From Rufibacter latericius (GTDB lineage: Bacteria; Bacteroidota; Bacteroidia; Cytophagales; Hymenobacteraceae), in contig NZ_RJJD01000021.1 of the NCBI RefSeq assembly GCF_003721515.1, positions 372,001 through 436,000 of the forward strand: a stretch of DNA of 64,000 bases, read 5' to 3'. A program made the position numbers and the translations under genes. The stretch's first letter is position 1; the number at the start of each line of letters is the position of its first letter. Shown here piece by piece: positions 33,936-42,781 of this stretch. The notes beneath the pieces are model-generated. The model did not search any database, had not been told where the DNA came from, and saw nothing but the letters and a program-made list of their open reading frames with translations.

Positions 33936-34883
33936 TTAGTTTTGGTGAAACACTAAATACCCAACCCCCAGGAGGGCCGCACTGTCAAAGGAGGAAGCGG
34001 CCCGCACTTCCACTTTCCCCCAGGGGGTCCAGGCCAGTTCATTTATTTTAGATTGCAGGTAAGGAATGATATAAGCGCCGCTTCCCATGATGCCCCCGCC
34101 CAGCAGCAGCACCTCCGGATCATAGGCATGGATGAGGTTGATGGCGCAGGCCGACCAGACATCCAGGCACTGGTCGCGCATCTGAATGGCCAGATGATCC
34201 TTTTTCTCGGCCCATTGAAAAAGCACCGAGAAGTCAATCTTCGGCTCTACCCGTAACAGGCTTTTGGAATACATGGGCTGGGCTTTCACCTTTTCCTCCA
34301 GGCTCCAACTGGAGGACTCAGACTCCACACAACCGATGTTGCCGCAGTTACAGACCCCGCCCGATAGGTTCACCGTGAAATGCCCACCCAGACAGCCAGC
34401 CTGAAAATGTTTGCCTCTTAATACTTTGCCTTCAATAACCGCCGAGGTTCCTACTCCAGTGCCCAAGGTCATGAGCACCACATTGTCCACGCCCTTTCCG
34501 TGTCCGTACTGCCATTCGCCTACCAAGGCAGATCTGGCATCGTTTTCTAAAATGATGGGTAAATCCCAGGCTTGTTGCGCCCAGGCTGGGAAGTCAATCT
34601 CCGGAGCGTCCCCGTACTTTTTATCAATGGAGAGTACTTTCCTCTGCACGCTATCCACAATCCCCGGAATGGAAACCCCAACCCCGCTTAGCTGGTCTGT
34701 TGAAATGTTCTTTTCTTCCAGCAGCTTGTCAATGGTGAGTTTTACAAAAGGCAACCTTCCCCGGAGGCCCTGGTCTGAGTAGGCGTCTATCTGGGTCATG
34801 CCCAAGACTTTCCCATCCTGCACCAGGCCCAGCTTTATCTTGGTGCCGCCCAAGTCCATCGCGATGGCAATGCGTTCTGTCAT
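33936..34883 (-). CDS. ROK family sugar kinase
   Basis: A 315-residue cytoplasmic kinase. The phosphate-binding motif is AMDLGGTKIKLG (8-19). The ROK zinc motif CNCGNIGC is present, as is the ATP-binding LLLGGGIMGSG. There is no helix-turn-helix, so it is an enzyme rather than a NagC-type repressor. With the isomerase gene 6 bp downstream, mannose is the likeliest substrate (mannokinase), giving mannose-6-phosphate; glucose or fructose cannot be excluded. Confidence 0.93.
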   Translation of the reverse strand: MTERIAIAMDLGGTKIKLGLVQDGKVLGMTQIDAYSDQGLRGRLPFVKLTIDKLLEEKNISTDQLSGVGVSIPGIVDSVQRKVLSIDKKYGDAPEIDFPAWAQQAWDLPIILENDARSALVGEWQYGHGKGVDNVVLMTLGTGVGTSAVIEGKVLRGKHFQAGCLGGHFTVNLSGGVCNCGNIGCVESESSSWSLEEKVKAQPMYSKSLLRVEPKIDFSVLFQWAEKKDHLAIQMRDQCLDVWSACAINLIHAYDPEVLLLGGGIMGSGAYIIPYLQSKINELAWTPWGKVEVRAASSFDSAALLGVGYLVFHQN

Positions 34884-34896
34884 CTTGCGGTGCCTG

Positions 34897-36378
34897 TTAG
34901 TAGTTGTTCTGCGGAAGGTTCGGGTTCAGGTCCCGCTCCCGTTGCGGGATCGGGAACAAGTAGTGTTTGGCCGCCGGCACTACCCCGGGTTTGGCCAGGG
35001 GCACCAGCGTTTCCAAGGTTTTGGTGCGGGCCAGGTCAAACCAACGATGACCCTCGGCGACAAACTCCATGGCCCTTTCCTTCAGAATGGCTTCCCGCAT
35101 CTGCTCTTTGGTAAGCCCCACGTAATCAGGGACGGTGGTGCGGTAGGTGGTTCCGTCAAAGCGGGCGCGCTTGCGCACTAGGTTGATGTATTCGTGCGTC
35201 AGGGCGGCATTGCCCAATTCATTGTTGGCCTCGGCGTACATCAGGAGCACATCGGCGTAGCGCAACACCGGAAAGTCATTCTCACTGCCATTTCCTTTAG
35301 GCTCCATGGCCCGATCCCAGTACTTCTGGATGTAGGGTCGGATGGGGGTAACGGCTCCGCTTCTGTTGATGTACTCGGTCAGGAAGGTGACTTCCTTTCT
35401 GCGGTCATTGAAGTCAAAAGTATTGAACAGCTGCATGGTGGGAATTTGCCAGCCCTGGGCGTTCTCCACCCCTTCGGCGCTGAGTTCGGTGGGCAGCAGC
35501 CGCACCTGGAACTGGCCTACTTCCCAGAAACTGATAGCGCCTCCCTGGTCCCCGAACCCAACGGAGAAGATAGCCTCCTTCCCGTTTCTATTGGCTAATT
35601 TGAAAACCTGGTTAAAATCTTCCCAAAGGGCATATTGGTTCGAGTCAATCACCTCCTTCGCTTTCTGGGCAGCTTTGTCCCACTCCTGGCGGGTGAGGTA
35701 CACTTTGGCGAGTAAGGTTTTGGCGGCTCCCTGCGTGGCTCGTCCTTTTCCGCTACCGGCAGGATAACTCAAAGGGAGCGCTTCAGCAGAGGTCAGGTCT
35801 GCGATGATTTGGGTGTAGATTTCGTCGGGGGTGGCCACGGCCGGTGTCAGGGGCTCCACTTCCTTTGTGAGAAGGGGAATGCTGCCAAACATGCGTACTA
35901 GGTTGAAATACAGCAAACCTCTTAGGAAACGGGCCTCGTTCAGGAGCCTGTCTTTCAAGGCTTGATCCATCTGGATGCCGGGGATGCGCTCAATGGCAAT
36001 GTTGGCTACCGTGATGGCTTTGTAGTGCATGGCCCAGATCTCCAGCAAGGCTGCATTCTGCGGGCCATGCGAAAAGGTGGCGATTTGATCCAGGTCTGGC
36101 GCGAAAGGGTGTTGGTTCAGCAATTCATCCGAGGCCAGGCCCGCCGTTACCCATAAGGTGCTGTGGTACACCCCGGCCGTGGAGACGGTGCTGGTGGAGT
36201 TCAGGTAGGCATAAATGGCGTTCACGGCCTGCACCGCATCATCGGCGTTCCGGTAGTAGTTGGTGACCGCCACAAAGTTCTTGGGGTCTTCCTCCAGAAA
36301 GTCCTGGCAGGAAGGCAAGGAGAGCAGGACCAGTATAGCCAGTCCCAATTTTCTGAGGATTTTAAGATACGTCTTCAT
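34897..36378 (-). CDS. RagB/SusD family nutrient-uptake outer-membrane lipoprotein
   Basis: A 493-residue surface lipoprotein that captures glycan and passes it to its SusC partner. The signal peptide ends at the lipobox before C24 (LSLPSC). The body has the SusD tetratricopeptide-like helices (AIERIPGIQ, RFLRGLLYFNLVRMFG, TLLAKVYLTRQEWDKA), then LRYADVLLMYAEA and the C-terminal KERAMEFVAEGHRWFDLART, all typical of the family. It is 16 bp downstream of susC and 13 bp upstream of the ROK gene. Confidence 0.97.
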   Translation of the reverse strand: MKTYLKILRKLGLAILVLLSLPSCQDFLEEDPKNFVAVTNYYRNADDAVQAVNAIYAYLNSTSTVSTAGVYHSTLWVTAGLASDELLNQHPFAPDLDQIATFSHGPQNAALLEIWAMHYKAITVANIAIERIPGIQMDQALKDRLLNEARFLRGLLYFNLVRMFGSIPLLTKEVEPLTPAVATPDEIYTQIIADLTSAEALPLSYPAGSGKGRATQGAAKTLLAKVYLTRQEWDKAAQKAKEVIDSNQYALWEDFNQVFKLANRNGKEAIFSVGFGDQGGAISFWEVGQFQVRLLPTELSAEGVENAQGWQIPTMQLFNTFDFNDRRKEVTFLTEYINRSGAVTPIRPYIQKYWDRAMEPKGNGSENDFPVLRYADVLLMYAEANNELGNAALTHEYINLVRKRARFDGTTYRTTVPDYVGLTKEQMREAILKERAMEFVAEGHRWFDLARTKTLETLVPLAKPGVVPAAKHYLFPIPQRERDLNPNLPQNNY

Positions 36379-36394
36379 CTTTTCTCGCTGGAAA

Positions 36395-39300
36395 TTAAAA
36401 CCCGATGTTTAGCCCAACTAAGTAGGTTTTGGCCTGCGGGTACCCGCCCCGATCCACCCCAATAATGGCCGTACTCTGCCCAAAGGTGTTTGCCTCAGAG
36501 TCATAGCCCGAGTAGTCCGTAAGGGTCCATAAGTTGGTGGCGCTGGCGTAGATCCTGAGCGTTTTCACCTTCACTTTTTGCGTGAGGGAACTGGGTACCC
36601 TGTAGCCCAAACTCACATTCTTCAGGCGGATATAGGAAGCGTCTTCCACGATGTTGGAGGAAAACACTCCATTGTCCAGACTTCCGGCGGCCAGGGCCCG
36701 CGGGTATTTGGTGCTGGGGTTATTGGGCGTCCAGCGGTTTAGGGCGGCTTCGGCCAGGACATTGTTCTGACCGGTGAAATTCTGGAGGTCAAACAGGTTC
36801 AGGTTGGCCATCTTGTTGCCCTGCGATCCCTGGAAAAAGAAACTCAGGTCAATGTTCTTAAAGGAAAGGGTATTGGTGAGGCCCCAGGTGAAATCAGGTT
36901 GGGCGCTGCCCAGAATGGAGCGGTCTTTCTCGTCAATGACCTGGTCACCGTTAATGTCGCGGTACTTGCGGTCTCCGGCTTTGGCGCGGGAGGCGGGGTT
37001 GGAGGAAGTAGCTTCCTGTCCTTTCAGCACCGGGCTGGTTCTGGCTTCCTCGTCTGTTTGGAAGATTCCTTCAAAGATATAGCCGTAAAACGTACCCACC
37101 GGCTCCCCTACCCGGAGCAAGGTACCGCCGCCCATGAGAATATCGGTCTCACTGTTCAGGTTGGTGACCTCGTTCCGGTTCACGGTAAAATTGAGAGAGG
37201 TTCTCCAGTCCAGGGCGCCTTTGGTGTTGATCGTCCGGACATCGAATTCAAAGCCTCTGTTGCGGATGTTGCCCACGTTCAGCACGGTGGAGTTGAAACC
37301 GGTGGTATAAGGAACCGGCGTGGACAAGAGCAGATCAGAGGTTTTCTTTTCGTAGATGTCAGCGGTGACGGATAGCCTGTTGTTCCAGAAAGAAGCATCC
37401 AACCCAAGGTCAAATTGTGCCGTGGTCTCCCACTTCAGGTTCTTATTAGCGAACGAGAGCGGCTCACGCCCGGTGTACACTTCGGTTCCGTTGAAAACTC
37501 CCTGTCCGTAGGCACCCACCAACGACAAAGACTGGTAGGGCGGAATGGCCTGGTTCCCGATGATGCCGTAGCTGGTTCTCAGTTTCAGGTCAGAGATAAA
37601 GGAGAACTGTTGAATAAAGGCCTCATCTGAAAGGCGCCAAGCAACCGCACCCGAGGGGAAAAACCCATACTGCTTTCCGGAGGCGAACTTGGAGGAACCG
37701 TCTACCCTACCCGTGGCAGTAAACAGGAATCGGTCAAATAGCGTGTAATTAGCCCTGCCAAGATAAGACACCATGCTCCACCTGGATTCGCCGTTAGCAG
37801 GTTTCTGAGGCAATAACCCTGCGGAGATATCATGGTAACCGGTCCGGTCATCAGGAAAATCAAAGGCGTAAACCAACAGGCTCTCGTTGTTGAACTCCTG
37901 GAGCGTGTACCCCAACAAAAAGTCTACTTTATGATCTTCGTTGATGGTGGGTCTGTACGTTAAGGTGTTTTCATTCAGCCAGGTAAGCCCTGTCACCGTC
38001 CCGATGGAGGCTTCGCCTTTGCTGGCTTCGGTGCGTTTTAGAAAATTCGGGCCAAAAGCGTTCTCCTTCGAAGAGAACCCATCAATCCCGAAACTGGTCC
38101 TGAACTCCAGGTTCTCCAGGATTTTATAGCGGGCGTAGACATTTCCCAGAATTCTGGACGAAACCCCGTAGGAGGTAAAGGCATCCACATCGGCCACGGG
38201 GTTGCCCAGGGTTTTGCCCAGGTAACTGCCGCCCCGGTTCTCAAAGGTATAGCCGCCGGGCTCATTAGGGTTGTACACCGGCAGAATGGGATTGAACAAC
38301 AGGGCGGAAGTGGTGACACCAGGCACAATGGTCTCAGTAGTGGTCAACACGCCGGAGGAGGTTAGGCGGGAGTAACTTACGCTATTGCCTACTGCCAGTT
38401 TAGAACTCAGGTCCCGGTCTAAATTGGCTCTAAAGGAATAGCGTTTGAAGTCTGAGTTACGGATAATCCCGTCCTGGACGAAATACCCGCCGGTGATGGC
38501 GTACCTGGTTTTCTCATCGCCGCCCGAGAAGGAAAGCTGATAATTGGCGATGGGTGCCGTCCGGAAGATTTCTCCTTGCCAATCGGTGCCGGCGCCCAAG
38601 GTGGCGGGGTTGTTATAGATAGGTGTTTGGTTGGCGTTGATTTTGGCTTCGTTGACAAAATCGGCGAACTGGGCGGCATTCAGGACCTCCAGTTTATTCG
38701 CTACTTCCTGCACGCCATAATAGGTGTCAAAGGTAACGGTTCCGGTGCCCGACTTGCCGCGTTTGGTCGTGATCAGCACTACGCCGTTGGTTCCCCTTGA
38801 TCCGTAAATGGCCGTGGCCGAGGCGTCTTTCAACACCTCAATCGACTCAATGTCATTCGGGTTGATGGTGGACAAGGCACTGATGCGGGGTCCCAGGTTC
38901 ACGCCCAATGACATGTCATTGGCGTCACTGCTCACCAACATACCGTCAATGACATACAAGGGCTCGTTACCGGCATTGATAGAGCTGGTTCCCCTTATCC
39001 GGATGGAAGCCTCTGCACCCGGTTTCCCGGAAGTTTGGGTGACCTGTACGCCGGCAGCCCTTCCCTGCAAAGCTTGATCAAACGAGGTGGTAGGAGTGGC
39101 TAGAATCTCTTCTGATTTCACAGAGGCCACCGATCCTGTCAAGTCGCTTTTGGTGGTAGTTCCATACCCAATCACCACGATTTGGGACAGTTCCTGGCTA
39201 TTTGGGCTTAAAACGACAGATAGTGAATTTTGATTTTTTACGGGGATTTCCCGCGAAACGTACCCAATGTAGGAAAACACCAGAACGGCACCCTCATCTG

Positions 39301-39547
39301 GTACCGAAAGGGTGAATGCTCCCTGCGCGTCCGTGGACGTGCCGTTAGTGGTGCCTTTCACCGTTACACTAACGCCCGCCAAAGCTTCATTCCCTTCTCG
39401 GGAAGTCACTTTGCCCTGAATGGTTCTTTCTGAGGTTGTTTGCCAGGAAAAGGAGAATGCCTCTCCTCTTGCCTGAGGTGAGAAGGTGCTAAAAGCGCAG
39501 CACGCCAGTAGTTTGATGACGACAAGCCTAGTCTTGAGGTGAATCAT
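36395..39547 (-). CDS. SusC/RagA family TonB-linked outer-membrane transporter
   Basis: A 1050-residue TonB-dependent transporter. After the signal peptide there is a carboxypeptidase-D regulatory-like domain (TIQGKVTSREGNEALAGVSVTVKG, with FSYIGY), then a TonB box-like LSQIVVIGYG, the plug (GRAAGVQVTQTSGKPG, IRIRGTSSINAGNEPLYVIDG) and a 22-strand barrel. It ends in an aromatic residue, YLVGLNIGF, as barrel proteins do. It heads the minus-strand operon. There is no FecR/sigma domain, so control probably comes from the GntR repressor gene 231 bp upstream through the palindrome at 39600-39615. Confidence 0.97.
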   Translation of the reverse strand: MIHLKTRLVVIKLLACCAFSTFSPQARGEAFSFSWQTTSERTIQGKVTSREGNEALAGVSVTVKGTTNGTSTDAQGAFTLSVPDEGAVLVFSYIGYVSREIPVKNQNSLSVVLSPNSQELSQIVVIGYGTTTKSDLTGSVASVKSEEILATPTTSFDQALQGRAAGVQVTQTSGKPGAEASIRIRGTSSINAGNEPLYVIDGMLVSSDANDMSLGVNLGPRISALSTINPNDIESIEVLKDASATAIYGSRGTNGVVLITTKRGKSGTGTVTFDTYYGVQEVANKLEVLNAAQFADFVNEAKINANQTPIYNNPATLGAGTDWQGEIFRTAPIANYQLSFSGGDEKTRYAITGGYFVQDGIIRNSDFKRYSFRANLDRDLSSKLAVGNSVSYSRLTSSGVLTTTETIVPGVTTSALLFNPILPVYNPNEPGGYTFENRGGSYLGKTLGNPVADVDAFTSYGVSSRILGNVYARYKILENLEFRTSFGIDGFSSKENAFGPNFLKRTEASKGEASIGTVTGLTWLNENTLTYRPTINEDHKVDFLLGYTLQEFNNESLLVYAFDFPDDRTGYHDISAGLLPQKPANGESRWSMVSYLGRANYTLFDRFLFTATGRVDGSSKFASGKQYGFFPSGAVAWRLSDEAFIQQFSFISDLKLRTSYGIIGNQAIPPYQSLSLVGAYGQGVFNGTEVYTGREPLSFANKNLKWETTAQFDLGLDASFWNNRLSVTADIYEKKTSDLLLSTPVPYTTGFNSTVLNVGNIRNRGFEFDVRTINTKGALDWRTSLNFTVNRNEVTNLNSETDILMGGGTLLRVGEPVGTFYGYIFEGIFQTDEEARTSPVLKGQEATSSNPASRAKAGDRKYRDINGDQVIDEKDRSILGSAQPDFTWGLTNTLSFKNIDLSFFFQGSQGNKMANLNLFDLQNFTGQNNVLAEAALNRWTPNNPSTKYPRALAAGSLDNGVFSSNIVEDASYIRLKNVSLGYRVPSSLTQKVKVKTLRIYASATNLWTLTDYSGYDSEANTFGQSTAIIGVDRGGYPQAKTYLVGLNIGF

Positions 39548-39599
39548 ATGAAGACAAAAAGTAAAAGGTGAAGCGGTACTTTACTCCTGTACTATGTTC

Positions 39600-39615
39600 A
39601 TATGTCCCTACATAC
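39600..39615. promoter_or_regulatory. Probable GntR operator in front of susC
   Basis: ATATGTCCCTACATAC, a 6-4-6 palindrome with one end mismatch, 53 bases upstream of susC. The same palindrome, perfect, precedes gntR at 40535-40550. Confidence 0.6.
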
Positions 39616-39777
39616 CTAAAGTCAGAGGTAGGACGGGAATCTGAAACCTGGGTTCAAAAAGGCACTGAAAAGGGTATGTTAAAAGCTGATAGATTCCCTA
39701 AGAGCTAAAAGCCCCTGTAACCTACCGCTGCGAAAACGGGGGAAGTACTTCAAAAGAATTCTCAGGAAAGGGACAGA

Positions 39778-40512
39778 TTACCCTCTCTCTATTTCAATGG
39801 TGTAGGTAAAACGATCGGCCCGGTAGTAGCCTATATTATATTCAATGGGTCTGCCCCCTGGGTCACAGACCACCCGTTTCCGGAACAGCACCGGATCTCC
39901 CTCCTCAATTTGCAACTTCTCAGACAGTTCTTTATCTGCTAGAATAGCGCTGATTCCCTCTTTTGACACCGCTGCCACCGTATGGTACGTTCTCTCCAGC
40001 ATGTCATAGAGGGGCTGGGTGAAATCCTCATTGCCGGTTAACCCCACCCGCGGGTGAAAATAAGAGATAAACAGCACCACGGGTCCAGAGTCAAGGCCGC
40101 GCAGTCTTTCCAGTTTCACTACTTTAGACTTGCGGGTGATATTGAAAAGCCTTCTGATCTCGTCATCGGCATCTACTAAACTAACCCCAATCTCATAGTT
40201 GCGGAAAGTGACGCCTTTCTCTCCCATCTCATGGGTAAAACTTGACCACTTGTCCAGCTTGGTAGTAATGTTGTCTTTTGAGACCGTAGTACCCACCCCT
40301 TTTTTCCGGATGAGCAGGCGCTCAAACACCAATTTATTCGTGGCCTGGCGCACGGTGTTTCTGGAGATGCCCAGCTGCTTGGCCAAGGCCACCTCGTTGG
40401 GTAATAGTTTTCCTTCCTGATACTCCGGATTCTTTATCAAGTCACGTAGCAGGTCCTCTACTTGCAAATGGAGAGGAATAGCACTGCCATGATTAATATT
40501 GAATACCTTCAT
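39778..40512 (-). CDS. GntR/HutC family repressor with UTRA ligand domain
   Basis: A 244-residue regulator. The N-terminal winged helix-turn-helix (5-75) contains PLHLQVEDLLRDLI, LLPNEVALAKQLGISRNTVRQA and the wing KKGVGTTV. The UTRA domain (95-240) binds an effector, usually a sugar phosphate (VVLFISYFHPRVGL, GRPIEYNIGYYRADRFTYTIEI). It is transcribed toward the SusC operon with 230 bp between. Palindromes in front of both genes suggest that it represses susC and itself, and is released by an intermediate of the pathway, possibly mannose-6-phosphate. Confidence 0.94.
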   Translation of the reverse strand: MKVFNINHGSAIPLHLQVEDLLRDLIKNPEYQEGKLLPNEVALAKQLGISRNTVRQATNKLVFERLLIRKKGVGTTVSKDNITTKLDKWSSFTHEMGEKGVTFRNYEIGVSLVDADDEIRRLFNITRKSKVVKLERLRGLDSGPVVLFISYFHPRVGLTGNEDFTQPLYDMLERTYHTVAAVSKEGISAILADKELSEKLQIEEGDPVLFRKRVVCDPGGRPIEYNIGYYRADRFTYTIEIERG

Positions 40513-40534
40513 ACCAGAGGTGGTTTATATGTCT

Positions 40535-40550
40535 ATATGTTCATACATAT
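40535..40550. promoter_or_regulatory. Probable GntR self-operator
   Basis: ATATGTTCATACATAT, a perfect 6-4-6 palindrome, 22 bases upstream of the gntR start. A third half-site ATATGT is at 40527-40532. Confidence 0.65.
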
Positions 40551-40764
40551 TCAACTACCTAAAGGTAATTTAAAAATACAGATTTCCTAAATAATTTTGG
40601 AAATTTTAAAAATCCGAAAAATATCGCTTGCAACAAGGAAGCCTATTAACAAAAACATAAATATAGAATTCGGCTTCTTCCTTAGGTTATATTGTTCTAT
40701 TGAAAAGTCCTTCATATGTGCGGAAAGCATTAGGCTTCTGAGAAGTAAATTCAAGGGCAATAAA

Positions 40765-40798
40765 AAAGGACAGACCTGTTATGCTGGGTCTGTCCTTT
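40765..40798 (-). terminator. Terminator of the TerY-P-like operon
   Basis: Arms AAAGGACAGACC (40765-40776) and GGTCTGTCCTTT (40787-40798), with a run of T on the minus strand. It lies about 100 bases past the stop of the coiled-coil gene. A weak member of the hairpin family (40852-40888) lies between. Confidence 0.75.
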
Positions 40799-40900
40799 AT
40801 AAGGGAAATCGCGTTAGTATAGGACTCTCAGTGGTGGGCCTTTCAAAGTCTTGTTTTCGCCTACTTTTAGAAAACGGCCGCTAAACGGGATAACCTCCGC

Positions 40901-41662
40901 TTAGAAAAACTGGGCTATCTTCTGCAGCTCGGTCTGTATTTCCCTTTGCTTGTTTTCGCCGGCCAGCAGGAAGGAGTTCTTGGTGGTGTTCAGTTTGTCT
41001 TTGGTGACGTTGATGTCCTGGGTGATTTGGTTGATCTCGGCTTTGAGGGTATTCAGGCGCTGGGTAAGGGTCTGCAGTTCTTCGGCCTTCTTTTGGATCA
41101 ACAGCTCCTTTTGACGCACCTCTTTCTGGTACTGCTGGGAATGGGCACTCTGGAAGGCATTCAGATCCCGCCCGATGAGGTTCAGGTATTCCTGGCCAGT
41201 GGATAGCAGTTTCTCTTTGGTGAGGCCGGTGCTTTTAAGCACGTTGAACGCGGTTCGGTACTTGATGGCCTCGTCCTGGATGTCGTCAATGTCCACCTTG
41301 CTGTCCACGAACTCCTTGTAATCGGTGCCCTGGAACATCGGGTTCCGGGCGTTGGCTTCGTCTATCAGGCGTTCAAAATACTGTTCATGCTCGGGCAAAG
41401 GACTGGTCAAGGTGCCGCTGGCCGAGTAAGTGGGAACCTGATCTAGGACCGTTACCGGAGTGCTGGGACCGTTGATCAACGGGTGCTGTACGTTTTCATC
41501 CGGGGCCGGAACCGTGGGGGTTTGGAAAGAAGGCGCAGGAGCCGGACCTGGATTTGTGGGGGCACCCTGACTTGGGGCAGGCGCGTTTTGCTTTGGCGGC
41601 ACGTTCTTTTTATCGTCGTCAAACTCCACAAACGGAGTCAAGAGCTGTTTCAGGAAACTCAT
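40901..41662 (-). CDS. Proline-rich coiled-coil protein of the TerY-P-like cluster
   Basis: A 253-residue protein; ATG at 41662 (MSFLKQLLTPFVEF) is chosen over a TTG two codons upstream. Residues about 20-85 are rich in Pro, Ala, Gln and Thr, a disordered linker. Residues 160-250 form a long coiled coil (KELLIQKKAEELQTLTQRLN, and similar). There is no signal peptide or membrane segment. No family is recognised. It is the last gene of the minus-strand cluster and follows the Ppx-like gene by 10 bp. It may be a scaffold or a substrate of the kinase. Confidence 0.75.
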   Translation of the reverse strand: MSFLKQLLTPFVEFDDDKKNVPPKQNAPAPSQGAPTNPGPAPAPSFQTPTVPAPDENVQHPLINGPSTPVTVLDQVPTYSASGTLTSPLPEHEQYFERLIDEANARNPMFQGTDYKEFVDSKVDIDDIQDEAIKYRTAFNVLKSTGLTKEKLLSTGQEYLNLIGRDLNAFQSAHSQQYQKEVRQKELLIQKKAEELQTLTQRLNTLKAEINQITQDINVTKDKLNTTKNSFLLAGENKQREIQTELQKIAQFF

Positions 41663-41672
41663 AGGCAAAAAC

Positions 41673-42704
41673 TTATTTGTTCAGGTTCAGCAGGAACCCG
41701 ATGGTGAAATTGGCATCCCAGTCAAACACGAAGGTATCGGTGCCGGTGGCGTCTACAATGCCTTTGTAAATGTTCAGCCCCGATGCCATTTTCTTATCAG
41801 AGGCCTTGTAGGCTTGCGGCGCCTGCAGGACGGTATAGCGCTCTTCCCCGTTGCGGTTCTGCTTGGCCAGGGTGAACGGCACGCCGCCCAGAATGAAGCC
41901 CACATTCCGCTTGTTTTCGGGGATTCTGGCTACGGCGGCTTTCACCTGGTTGTACACCTGCTCATCTGCAGTTCCTTTCTCGTAGTACTTGGCGCCGGGT
42001 AACTCAAGGGACTGCAAACGCCCGTTGTCCTGCCAGGAGATCTTTGTGTTCCCAGACCCGATGTCTACCAGGAAAGAGTTATCGGCGAAGGCAGGCGGCA
42101 CGGTGGCATTGAACCCGAACTTGCCTTCCTGCTCGGCGGTGACGTTGTTCACCACATAGCCCATCTTCTTCAGTTCATTGCTGATGGTAGTGGTTTTGGG
42201 CTCTTTCTGGGCTCCCGAGGAAATCACGAAGTGCATGTTGTTCTTGGCCACGCCTTTGTCAAACATGGCGGACAGGTACTTTTTCAGGCCCGCCCGGATG
42301 TCCTCGGTGGTGGCCAGCCCTTCGTAAGCCAGCGATTCCCCGAAATCCTTGGATACAATCTCCCACCTTTTCTGCCGGTCCATGTTGATCACGAAGGAGT
42401 TGAACCCGGTGGCCCCTACCTCCACTACGCCGCGCAGGGTGCCGTTCTCAGGCTTCTCAGGGGTGTAGTTGAACTCCCGGGACCCCTCTGTGGTGCCTGC
42501 ACTGGCATCTGTGTTGGTAGCCGTGGATGTGGAAGGCACGGTGCCGGTATTATCGGCGGTACGGTTGCTCCCCGGCATGGTAGGCGAAGAGGTAATGGGG
42601 GCTTTGTCATCATCTCCGTCAGACAGGCGCGGACTGATCGCAAAATAGCCCAGTACCCCTATGATCAATAGAATCCCAATAATTCCAGCTGGTTTAAGTC
42701 TCAT
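41673..42704 (-). CDS. Membrane-anchored Ppx/GppA-like (ASKHA) protein
   Basis: A 343-residue protein. A membrane segment (7-23, IIGILLIIGVLGYF) is followed by a Ser/Thr-rich linker (30-80). Residues 90-340 look like the actin/ASKHA fold of exopolyphosphatases: phosphate 1 segment VVEVGATGFNSFVI (93-106), then FVISSGAQKE (159-168), VTAEQEGKFG (188-197), and phosphate 2 segment LVDIGSGNTKIS (212-223). The order and spacing match Ppx/GppA. Catalytic Glu (in AEQEGKFG) seems present. The family match is by motif only. It sits between the kinase and the coiled-coil gene. A phosphate or nucleotide signal sensor is possible. Confidence 0.65.
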   Translation of the reverse strand: MRLKPAGIIGILLIIGVLGYFAISPRLSDGDDDKAPITSSPTMPGSNRTADNTGTVPSTSTATNTDASAGTTEGSREFNYTPEKPENGTLRGVVEVGATGFNSFVINMDRQKRWEIVSKDFGESLAYEGLATTEDIRAGLKKYLSAMFDKGVAKNNMHFVISSGAQKEPKTTTISNELKKMGYVVNNVTAEQEGKFGFNATVPPAFADNSFLVDIGSGNTKISWQDNGRLQSLELPGAKYYEKGTADEQVYNQVKAAVARIPENKRNVGFILGGVPFTLAKQNRNGEERYTVLQAPQAYKASDKKMASGLNIYKGIVDATGTDTFVFDWDANFTIGFLLNLNK

Positions 42705-42721
42705 GTTCGTAAGTGTTTATT

Positions 42722-42759
42722 CGTTTTAGGTCCGTTTTTGCAAAAACCCCTCATTTCCG
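42722..42759. repeat. Hairpin repeat, TTTTAGGC family
   Basis: CGTTTTAGGTCCGTTTTTG then CAAAAACCCC with loop pairing at the centre, between the kinase stop and the Ppx-like start. Confidence 0.5.
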
Positions 42760-42781
42760 TCCTTTCAGTTGTAAGCAGCAA

